Shown in pieces: positions 1-6,517 of a stretch of 14,104 nt of DNA. The translations under genes were made by a program, and so were the position numbers. Positions within the stretch are counted from its first letter, which is position 1; each line of letters starts with the position of its first letter. This stretch comes from Bacteroidales bacterium UBA1797 (lineage in GTDB: Bacteria; Bacteroidota; Bacteroidia; Bacteroidales; VadinHA17), in assembly GCA_002319885.1 (NCBI GenBank), contig DCFT01000194.1, positions 1 to 14,104 of the forward strand, given 5' to 3'. The notes under the pieces were generated by a model, which worked only from the letters and a program-made list of their open reading frames with translations, was not told where the DNA came from and did not search any database.

Positions 1-670
1 AGTTAACTGTAAGATCCGCAAGTCCTTCTTTATCAATTATCCTGATATTTTTACCCTTTGCTTCTATAAGACCTTCTGATGCGAGTTCACCAAGAGCCCT
101 GGCAATTGATGGCCTGGCCACACCGAAAAAATCACCAAGGTCATTCTGCGTCATATCGAGAGTAATTATTAATCTGTCCTTCCCTGATTTCTGAAGTATA
201 TAATAGGCAAGTTTTTCCTTTATTGTTTTAAAATTTAAGAATTTTATTTTCTCCGAAAGGAATTGAGAACGCGTTGAGATCATATCCATGAAATTGATAA
301 GGAGAGTATCCGATTTCATTAATAGTTTTAAAAAATCAGGTTTCTCAATAAAAAGCAATTCTCCATCTTTAACAGCAATTACATTCACAGGAAAGATATT
401 TCGGTTACCAAACAGGAATGCAGCAGCCAGAGCTCCCGGAGCAGGAATGTCTTCAATCTTAATTACTCTGCCGGAATAATCTACCATTTCTCCTTTTACA
501 ATACCACTTATTACAATCATCAACGCATTCACAGGGTCACCGCTTTGAACTATCATCGAACCTTCCTGAAACTTCTTAACCCTGAAAGGTACGCCAGCCA
601 TCATTGCCTGAACATCATCAGCACTCATTCCCTTAAAAAGAGGGCACTCAACCAAAAGAGAAAAATCCAT
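1..670 (-). CDS. Crp/Fnr-family transcriptional regulator, HcpR-like (3' end cut by window edge)
   Basis: Reading the minus strand from the ATG at 670-668 gives 223 residues with no stop before the edge. Family members are about 225-230 residues, so only the last few are missing. Residues about 10-110 form a cNMP-type beta barrel, with a segment around 61-88 (MVDYSGRVIKIEDIPAPGA then AFLFG) that I recall as typical of Bacteroidota HcpR-like regulators. A dimerisation helix follows at about 118-145. The winged helix is at about 150-212, with the HTH at 174-191 and an ARPSIAR recognition helix. The only cysteine is C9, so an FNR-type [4Fe-4S] sensor is excluded; HcpR proteins are reported to bind heme and respond to nitrosative stress. 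It is divergent from the ferredoxin gene, whose upstream region carries a perfect palindrome of FNR-type geometry, so it probably regulates that gene. The Crp/Fnr call is firm; the HcpR assignment is inference. Confidence 0.88.
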   Translation of the reverse strand, partial: MDFSLLVECPLFKGMSADDVQAMMAGVPFRVKKFQEGSMIVQSGDPVNALMIVISGIVKGEMVDYSGRVIKIEDIPAPGALAAAFLFGNRNIFPVNVIAVKDGELLFIEKPDFLKLLMKSDTLLINFMDMISTRSQFLSEKIKFLNFKTIKEKLAYYILQKSGKDRLIITLDMTQNDLGDFFGVARPSIARALGELASEGLIEAKGKNIRIIDKEGLADLTVN

Positions 671-681
671 GCATTTTTTTG

Positions 682-713
682 TAAAAGTAGTAATTTGCCT
701 GTCCCTTAACAAA
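682..713 (-). promoter_or_regulatory. Possible promoter of the Crp/Fnr gene
   Basis: On the minus strand a TTTG (plus positions 710-713) is followed after 20 bases by TACTTTTA (682-689). This resembles the Bacteroidota pattern TTTG-N19-21-TAnnTTTG with one mismatch in the -7 box. It would start transcription only about 8 bases before the ATG at 670, which is unusually short and lowers confidence. Confidence 0.35.
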
Positions 714-939
714 CGCTTTGGTAACTGTATACACGCACTTCATACCCTTTATCTGATTGTGTACTGCGGGCAGAAAAAATATAATGCTACTTAACCACTG
801 AGATACATGAAGCTTACATAGGGTAATACAGGATAAACATCATAATAAACAGAGCTAAAATTTAATCTGAAATTCCACTGTGAAACTACTTTAAACTCGA
901 TACCACTACGTGTTTTATGGATTTCACCTTCGGTTATCT

Positions 940-962
940 CATTGACTATTCAATGTCATTGA
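940..962. repeat. Three alternating CATTGA/TCAATG half-sites
   Basis: CATTGA (940-945), TCAATG (950-955) and CATTGA (957-962) alternate in orientation. The first pair is a perfect inverted repeat around CTAT; the second pair is a perfect inverted repeat around a single T. This may be a regulator-binding cluster or a small hairpin. It lies about 80 bases upstream of the 18-bp palindrome. The pattern is seen directly; any function is a guess. Confidence 0.4.
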
Positions 963-1040
963 TAAATGTGTAAAAGAACAGACAGCGTAAAGAGGGGGAA
1001 TAAAAGTAGTTGAGAAAATTAATCAGAGGAAAAAGTTATT

Positions 1041-1058
1041 TTGTAACATCTGTTACAA
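1041..1058. promoter_or_regulatory. Perfect palindrome TTGTAACA-TC-TGTTACAA, likely Crp/Fnr (HcpR-like) operator
   Basis: The two 8-base arms are exact reverse complements. The core GTAAC-N4-GTTAC has the 14-bp, N4-spaced geometry of FNR-class sites such as TTGAT-N4-ATCAA. It lies 54 bases before the ferredoxin ATG and beside a divergent Crp/Fnr gene. Its centre (1049.5) is about 41 bases before the start point predicted from a -7-like box at 1079-1086, the classic class II activator position. The palindrome is certain; the identity of the binding protein is inferred. Confidence 0.75.
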
Positions 1059-1078
1059 TAAAGCTCAACCCATTTGTA

Positions 1079-1086
1079 CAATTTTG
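1079..1086 (+). promoter_or_regulatory. Possible -7 box of the ferredoxin gene promoter
   Basis: CAATTTTG matches the Bacteroidota -7 consensus TAnnTTTG at all but the first base. No TTTG lies 19-21 bases upstream; the palindrome occupies that region instead, as expected for an activator-dependent promoter. It predicts transcription from about 1090 and a leader of about 22 bases. Confidence 0.4.
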
Positions 1087-1112
1087 CAGTAGAAAAATCT
1101 AATAATTATAAT

Positions 1113-2000
1113 ATGAAACGGGATATTTTAAAGGTTGATGAGGAATTGTGCAACGGTTGTGGCCAATGTGTACCAAACTGCCATGAAGGAGCATTGCAGG
1201 TAATTGATGGAAAGGTTAGGCTGGTAAGCGAACTAATGTGCGATGGACTTGGCGCCTGTATAGGACATTGCCCTGAGGGAGCTATCACTATTGAAACAAG
1301 GGAAGCTGATCCGTATAACGAGATACGGGTTATTGAAAAAATGAAAGATAAGGGCAAAAATACAATTATCGCGCATCTTAAACATCTTAAGGATCATGGT
1401 GAAACGGGTTTTCTCCAGGATGGTGTTTCTTATCTGAAAAGCAACAGAGCAGATCTTATGTTCAATCTCGACGAAGTAATGAGCGAGGTTCATAATCATG
1501 GTAAAGTACCAGTGATTCAACCTCAACCTCAACATCATCATGAGGGAGGCAGTTGTCCGGGATCAAGAGCCATGGTTATTGAAAAACCTGTTGCTCGTGT
1601 TATGCCAACAGATCAACCCTCAGAACTTAGACAGTGGCCAGTACAGATGCATCTTGTAAATCCGAATGCAGTGTACTATAAAAATTCTGATCTTTTACTT
1701 ACGGCCGACTGTGTGGCATACTCGATGGGTAGTTTTCATGGGAAATATTTAAAAGATAAATCTATTGCAATAGCCTGCCCAAAACTTGACCAGGGACTTG
1801 ATTCATATATTGAAAAACTTATCATAATGATCGATACAGCTAAAGTGAATACGATAACAGTAATGATGATGGAAGTTCCATGTTGCGGAGGTCTCCTGCA
1901 GTTGGTCAGAACAGCTCTCAGTCAGGCTTTAAGAAAGGTACCAGTCAAAAAAATCATTGTAGGCATAAACGGGGAAATAATTTCGGAAGATTGGGTATAA
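1113..2000 (+). CDS. 4Fe-4S ferredoxin-like protein (FrdX type, HcpR-regulon family)
   Basis: I start at the ATG at 1113 (295 residues, MKRDILKVDE). A longer frame needs a TTG at 1074 and overlaps the proposed promoter. Residues 13-23 (CNGCGQCVPNC) give a full C-x2-C-x2-C-x3-C cluster motif. The second motif, CDGLGACIGHC at 43-53, has cysteines at 43, 49 and 53 but Leu at 46 where a fourth would be expected. A helical stretch (about 67-130) leads to a Gln/Pro/His-rich linker (136-143). The C-terminal domain carries C148 (SCPG), C200 (ADC), C222 (ACPKLD) and C257/C258 (PCCGGL), which may bind more metal. Such proteins commonly occur near hcp (hybrid-cluster protein) and act as cytoplasmic electron carriers or redox partners; hcp is not in this window. 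No clear Shine-Dalgarno is present. It may supply electrons to the downstream activator fusion, which is inference. Confidence 0.85.
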   Translation: MKRDILKVDEELCNGCGQCVPNCHEGALQVIDGKVRLVSELMCDGLGACIGHCPEGAITIETREADPYNEIRVIEKMKDKGKNTIIAHLKHLKDHGETGFLQDGVSYLKSNRADLMFNLDEVMSEVHNHGKVPVIQPQPQHHHEGGSCPGSRAMVIEKPVARVMPTDQPSELRQWPVQMHLVNPNAVYYKNSDLLLTADCVAYSMGSFHGKYLKDKSIAIACPKLDQGLDSYIEKLIIMIDTAKVNTITVMMMEVPCCGGLLQLVRTALSQALRKVPVKKIIVGINGEIISEDWV

Positions 2001-2059
2001 GTAGAAATCATTAGTTTTTTAAAATATGGTTATTTAGAATTCAACATTTCGAATAAACT

Positions 2060-2083
2060 TATTTTGATTGTTTTATCAAAATA
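2060..2083. repeat. AT-rich inverted repeat TATTTTGAT-N6-ATCAAAATA
   Basis: Two perfect 9-base arms (2060-2068 and 2075-2083) flank TGTTTT, starting 60 bases after the ferredoxin stop. It could be a weak transcript-end hairpin, but no T-run follows on the plus strand. It could also be a regulator site: TTGAT and ATCAA half-sites are present, but spaced by 6 rather than FNR's 4. Confidence 0.35.
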
Positions 2084-2104
2084 TTACAACTGATAATTAA
2101 CACA

Positions 2105-2122
2105 TTACACCATCTGTTAAAA
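2105..2122. promoter_or_regulatory. Degenerate copy of the 18-bp operator
   Basis: TTACACCATCTGTTAAAA matches the perfect palindrome at 1041-1058 in 14 of 18 positions, including the continuous block CATCTGTTA. The right half-site is well kept and the left one is degenerate. Its centre (2113.5) is about 62 bases before the start predicted from the promoter-like sequence at 2142-2172, a position typical of class I Crp/Fnr activation. Confidence 0.45.
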
Positions 2123-2141
2123 TAATAAATCGCATATTTAG

Positions 2142-2172
2142 ATTGCTTTTTAGACAGAAAATAATATATTTG
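2142..2172 (+). promoter_or_regulatory. Likely promoter of the activator-fusion gene
   Basis: TATATTTG (2165-2172) is an exact match to the Bacteroidota -7 consensus TAnnTTTG. ATTG (2142-2145), one base off TTTG, lies 19 bases upstream. Transcription would begin near 2176, giving a leader of about 50 bases before the ATG at 2228. Confidence 0.5.
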
Positions 2173-2212
2173 AATTATAGCATTCAGTTGCAAAAGATTT
2201 GTAATTAACCCG

Positions 2213-2218
2213 AAAGGA
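2213..2218 (+). promoter_or_regulatory. Ribosome binding site of the activator-fusion gene
   Basis: AAAGGA lies 9 bases upstream of the ATG at 2228 and supports that start. It is one of the few Shine-Dalgarno-like sites visible in the window. Confidence 0.5.
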
Positions 2219-2227
2219 TACTCTCTT

Positions 2228-5200
2228 ATGGCGGCTAAATCTTTTCTCTCTGTATTATCTTCTTCTAATTTTTTCCTGGGTTTTGATATCGGATCCGTCT
2301 CACTTAATACAGTTATTATCGATGAGAATAACAACATTCTTGAGGAGTATTATGATTATATACATGGAAAGCCTTTTAATGTCCTCAAAGACAGATTAAG
2401 CTCACTGCTCGAGAAATACACTTCAGAAAAAATTACAGGAATTGCAATAACAGGGAGTGGAGGAAAACTTGCAACCAGCCTTATAGGAGGTGTCTTTGTT
2501 AATGAGATAATTGCTCAGGCCACTTCAACAGGCATTTTGTTTCCGGACGCAAGAACAATCATAGAAATCGGGGGAGAAGATTCCAAGTTAATTCTGCTTG
2601 AGAAAAATCCTGAAAACGGACATTCAAGACTTGTCGATTTTGAAATGAACAGCATATGTGCGGCAGGAACAGGTTCATTTTTAGATCAACAGGCCAGGAG
2701 GATTGGAGTTCCTATTGAGAATGAATTTGGAAACATGGCGCTAAAATCGGTTGATCCGCCCAGAATAGCTGGTAGGTGCAGTGTTTTTGCAAAAAGTGAT
2801 ATGATACATCACCAACAGATCGCTACTCCACTTCATGATATCGTAGCTGGTTTATGTTTTGCCCTAGCCAGAAATTTCCGCAGCAATGTTGCCAGGAGTA
2901 AAGAAATAAGAAAACCTGTTATATTCTCAGGAGGAGTTGCAGCAAATTCAGGAATGATAAGAGCATTCAGGGAAACACTGAATCTTGTCGACGGAGAACT
3001 TATCATTCCACCGCATCATTCTGCCATGGGAGCCATAGGTGCAGTCTATTATGCTCGTGCCAACAGGCTGGATATGAACCATTTTCCTGATATTTCCAGT
3101 CTTGAAAAGTATCTCTCCGGTACAGCAACTGAATTCGCCAGTCTTCCACCGCTTAAAGAGTCTTTAGCGGAATATAACAAGGCTGTTCATTTCAATAAGA
3201 ATGGAAATGAAAAAGTTGGAGTTTATCTTGGATTAGACATCGGTTCACTCAGTACAAATGTAGTATTGATAGATGAAAAACACCGTGTTGTGGCACGACG
3301 GTATCTGCCAACTGCAGGGAAACCACTTGAGGCTATCCAGAGAGGGATGACTGAAATCTTCGATGAGGTCGGTGAAGATATTGTTGTTCTGGCAGCCGGA
3401 ACCACCGGGTCAGGGCGATATCTCACAGGCGATTTTATCGGTGCCGATAATATCGTAAATGAGATTACAGCCCAGGCAACGGCGGCCATTGATTATGACC
3501 CGACAGTTGATACAATTTTCGAAATTGGGGGGCAGGATTCCAAGTATATAAGTATCGAAAATGGTGTAGTGGTTGATTTTGAAATGAATAAGGTATGTGC
3601 TGCCGGTACCGGGTCGTTCCTTGAGGAACAGGCGGAAAAACTTAACATTAATATTGTTGAGGAATTTGGCAGTATGGCTCTCAGTTCTGAATGTCCGGTA
3701 AAACTTGGCGATCGTTGTACGGTATTCATGGAATCGGATCTCAATTCATTCATGCAGAAGGGTGCCCGGAACGAAAATCTTGTTGGAGGACTGGCCTACT
3801 CAATAGTATATAATTATCTCCAGAAGGTAGTAGGTGACAGACGAATAGGTAATAAAATTTTCTTCCAGGGAGGGGTCACCAACAATAAGGCAGTGGTTGC
3901 TGCCTTTGAACAGGTCGTCGGTAAGAAGATTATTATACCTCCTCACTTTGATGTGACCGGTGCTATCGGAGCTGCCATACTTGCCAGGAAATCAATGGCA
4001 GAAGGTCAAAAAACCAGTTTTAAAGGTTTTGGCGTTCGAAATGTCACATATGACGTCAGAAGATTTGTGTGCCAGGGATGCACCAACCACTGTGAAATAA
4101 GCAGAGTGAAAATTAAGGGTGAAAAGAAATCATTGTACTATGGAGGACGTTGTGAAAAGTACGAGACTGACAACAGGAAAAAAGTAAAAAATAATATCCC
4201 GAATCTTTTTGTAAAAAGAACTGAAATGCTGATGGAAGGATTTGATGAGAAAGAGGTTTGGAAATCAACCACAATAGGTATTCCAAGAGCTCTTATGGTC
4301 TTCTTTCAGCAATTTCCGTTCTGGAGAACTTTTTTTGAGGATCTTGGATTTACAGTAGTGATTTCCAAAGAATCTGATAAATCGCTTTTAACTAAAGCAA
4401 TTGAATCAATTACGGCGGAGACCTGTCTCCCGGTTGAACTGATACATGGTCATGTTATTGATCTGATAGAGAAAGGTGTTGATTATATTTTCCTTCCTTT
4501 TATTGTTAATAGCAAGAAAAAGAAAGATAACAAAACATACAATTGCAACTGTCCTTGGATTCAGACCTATCCTTTTATGATAAAGGCTGCCTTCAGAGGT
4601 AAAATTGATGAATCAAAACTACTGATCCCAACTCTTCATTTCAGATTCTTTGAAACAGCTTTGATGAGTGAGATGACGGAATATTTCAGTGAGAAATTCG
4701 GAATCAGTAAAACAGATATCAGAAAGGCAGTATATAAAGCTGATGCTGTGCAAACAATATTCGATAATCGACTTATAAGTTATGGAAAGGATATACTTAA
4801 TACAATTCCTGAAAACTGTCGCCCTGTAGTACTTTTAGGAAGACCTTATAACAGCACTGATCAACACCTTAATCTTGGACTGGTTGAAAAGCTTATAAGC
4901 CAGAATGTAATGCCGATCCCCCTGGATATGTTGGATTTGTCTCCCTTCAACATATTTAAAAATTACAGAAATATGTACTGGCCAAATGGGCAAAAGCTAA
5001 TTGCAGCAGCTCAGCTGGTTGCTAAAAGTGATAATCTTCATGCAGTATATATAAGCAACTTCCGGTGCGGACCCGACTCATTTATATGGCATTATGTTAC
5101 GGAAGAACTGAAAGGGAAGCCCTTCCTTCACCTGGAAATTGATGAACATTCAGCCGATGCAGGTATGATTACACGTATCGAAGCTTTTCTTGATAGTCTT

Positions 5201-6487
5201 AGTGGTTCTGAGAAAAATGATAAAAAAGACCTGACAGTCTTCAGACCGCGACCCAGTCCTGCATCACCTCAAAAAGACAGGGTTCTGTACTTTCCATATA
5301 TGAACGACAGTGCTTATATGATTGCCGCAGCTGCACGCAGTTGTGGTATAGCTTCTGAGGTGCTTCCAAAACAGACTGCAGAAGATCTGGCGCTCGGGAG
5401 AAAATACACTTCGTCGAAAGAGTGTTTTCCAATGATCTGCACCACTGGAAGCTTCCTTAAGAAACTTAAGGAACCAGGCGCTGATCCATCAAAAATGAGC
5501 TTTTTTATGCCCGATCATAACGGTCCCTGCCGTTTTGGTCAGTATAATCAATTTCACAGGATACTTTTTGACAGACTGGGATATCACCAGGCAGAACTTA
5601 TTACACCTTCGAATGATACATCATATGAAGATGTTGCAGGAGACCAGGGACAAAAGTTCCGGATTAATGCCTGGAAGGGATTTGTGGTTGCAGATTTTCT
5701 CCATAAACTTCACAGAGAAACACGGCCTTACGAATTAAACAAGGGTGATTCAGATAATCTTTACGAAGATGCCCTGGCCCGACTCATTAAGTGCTTAGAA
5801 AAAGGATCGGAAGGCCTTCATAAGACAATTGTAGGAATTACATCAGATTATTTGTCAATAAAGGTTGATAAAAGTCAAAGGAAACCGGTGGTCTCTATTA
5901 TCGGCGAGATATTCATGCGCGATAATTCAGCGTGTAATGGTAACATCTCAAACAGACTTGAAGATCTGGGTGTTGAAGTGTTTGTTGCCCCTTTTTCTGA
6001 ATGGATAACTTATTCTACATATCGTTTTACCCGCGACAGCAGATGGAAGAATGATAAAAAAGGAATTCTTAAGTCGAAGATTCAGGGATTGGGTCAGGAA
6101 ATTATTGCAGCTTCTCTCCTTCGTGGCATTGAAAAATTCACCGATCATCAAAAAGACGTATCCCTTCACGAAATGCTTACATTATGCAACAAATATGTGA
6201 ATGAGTTTTACGATGGGGATCCTGCGGTTGCAATCGGTTCATCAATGGCGCTTACTAAAAAGGGTGTATCTGGTATTGCAGCCATTCTGCCGTTTACCTG
6301 TATGCCGGGAACACTTGTAGCTTCCGTAAGTGATGTATTCAGAAAAGACCACGACAACATTCCTTTCATTAATATTGCCTTCGATGGACAGGATTCCGTA
6401 TCACTCGACACGAGGTTACAGGCTTTTGTTTTTCAGGTAAAAGAGTACGCTTTGTCCAGACAGAGGGTTACCACCTTAAGTCTGTAA
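2228..6487 (+). CDS. Giant fused acyl-CoA dehydratase activase: two BadF/HgdC ATPase domains plus two dehydratase-D-like halves
   Basis: The protein has 1419 residues. Domain 1 (about 17-280) and domain 2 (about 333-590) are complete BadF/BadG/BcrA/BcrD ATPases. Each has the DIGS nucleotide loop, IGG(E/Q)DSK, the cluster motif CAAGTGSF (C144 and C457), a GRC/GDRC cysteine 40 residues later (C184 and C497), GGV and PPH..GAIGA. In HgdC-type activators these cysteine pairs hold one [4Fe-4S] cluster across a homodimer, so the tandem probably makes it within one chain. A Cys-rich segment follows (C615, C618, C622, C642). Two halves resembling DUF2229/2-hydroxyglutaryl-CoA dehydratase D-components come next (about 680-990 and 1018-1390), with C733, C773/C775, FRCGPD (C947), C1066, C1071, C1101 and C1236. 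ATP-driven low-potential electron transfer is expected; the acceptor is unknown. No separate dehydratase subunits are nearby. Large fusions of this kind are familiar in anaerobes but poorly characterised. It converges with pdxB after 30 bases. Confidence 0.92.
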   Translation: MAAKSFLSVLSSSNFFLGFDIGSVSLNTVIIDENNNILEEYYDYIHGKPFNVLKDRLSSLLEKYTSEKITGIAITGSGGKLATSLIGGVFVNEIIAQATSTGILFPDARTIIEIGGEDSKLILLEKNPENGHSRLVDFEMNSICAAGTGSFLDQQARRIGVPIENEFGNMALKSVDPPRIAGRCSVFAKSDMIHHQQIATPLHDIVAGLCFALARNFRSNVARSKEIRKPVIFSGGVAANSGMIRAFRETLNLVDGELIIPPHHSAMGAIGAVYYARANRLDMNHFPDISSLEKYLSGTATEFASLPPLKESLAEYNKAVHFNKNGNEKVGVYLGLDIGSLSTNVVLIDEKHRVVARRYLPTAGKPLEAIQRGMTEIFDEVGEDIVVLAAGTTGSGRYLTGDFIGADNIVNEITAQATAAIDYDPTVDTIFEIGGQDSKYISIENGVVVDFEMNKVCAAGTGSFLEEQAEKLNINIVEEFGSMALSSECPVKLGDRCTVFMESDLNSFMQKGARNENLVGGLAYSIVYNYLQKVVGDRRIGNKIFFQGGVTNNKAVVAAFEQVVGKKIIIPPHFDVTGAIGAAILARKSMAEGQKTSFKGFGVRNVTYDVRRFVCQGCTNHCEISRVKIKGEKKSLYYGGRCEKYETDNRKKVKNNIPNLFVKRTEMLMEGFDEKEVWKSTTIGIPRALMVFFQQFPFWRTFFEDLGFTVVISKESDKSLLTKAIESITAETCLPVELIHGHVIDLIEKGVDYIFLPFIVNSKKKKDNKTYNCNCPWIQTYPFMIKAAFRGKIDESKLLIPTLHFRFFETALMSEMTEYFSEKFGISKTDIRKAVYKADAVQTIFDNRLISYGKDILNTIPENCRPVVLLGRPYNSTDQHLNLGLVEKLISQNVMPIPLDMLDLSPFNIFKNYRNMYWPNGQKLIAAAQLVAKSDNLHAVYISNFRCGPDSFIWHYVTEELKGKPFLHLEIDEHSADAGMITRIEAFLDSLSGSEKNDKKDLTVFRPRPSPASPQKDRVLYFPYMNDSAYMIAAAARSCGIASEVLPKQTAEDLALGRKYTSSKECFPMICTTGSFLKKLKEPGADPSKMSFFMPDHNGPCRFGQYNQFHRILFDRLGYHQAELITPSNDTSYEDVAGDQGQKFRINAWKGFVVADFLHKLHRETRPYELNKGDSDNLYEDALARLIKCLEKGSEGLHKTIVGITSDYLSIKVDKSQRKPVVSIIGEIFMRDNSACNGNISNRLEDLGVEVFVAPFSEWITYSTYRFTRDSRWKNDKKGILKSKIQGLGQEIIAASLLRGIEKFTDHQKDVSLHEMLTLCNKYVNEFYDGDPAVAIGSSMALTKKGVSGIAAILPFTCMPGTLVASVSDVFRKDHDNIPFINIAFDGQDSVSLDTRLQAFVFQVKEYALSRQRVTTLSL

Positions 6488-6517
6488 AGCGGATGCATTG
6501 AACCAGATTCCTTGAAA

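Larger units (their letters stand above)
671..1112. other. Divergent intergenic region between regulator and ferredoxin gene
   Basis: These 442 bases contain no credible coding sequence and no tRNA-like structure that I can see. They hold a possible regulator promoter (682-713), an alternating CATTGA/TCAATG cluster (940-962), a perfect 18-bp palindrome (1041-1058) and a possible -7 box (1079-1086). Nothing is recognised in the middle part, about 735-935. The length is generous for a genome whose other gaps are short, which fits a regulatory role. Confidence 0.6.

Noticed and set aside
288..479. Plus-strand open frame of 63 codons
   Set aside because: It lies fully antisense within the Crp/Fnr gene, whose reading frame is well supported by domain motifs.
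726..733. TGTATACA palindrome, with GTAAC just before it, upstream of the regulator gene
   Set aside because: An 8-base palindrome is common by chance, and the flanking bases do not form a second GTTAC half-site. It is too weak to call an autoregulatory operator.
1074..1112. N-terminal extension of the ferredoxin from a TTG codon at 1074
   Set aside because: The extra 13 residues do not look like the family N-terminus and overlap the likely promoter. The ATG at 1113 gives the expected start directly before the cluster motif.
2060..2083. Canonical FNR box reading of the 9-base inverted repeat
   Set aside because: The TTGAT and ATCAA half-sites are separated by 6 bases instead of 4, and the nearby regulator lacks FNR cysteines. 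I kept it only as an unexplained inverted repeat.
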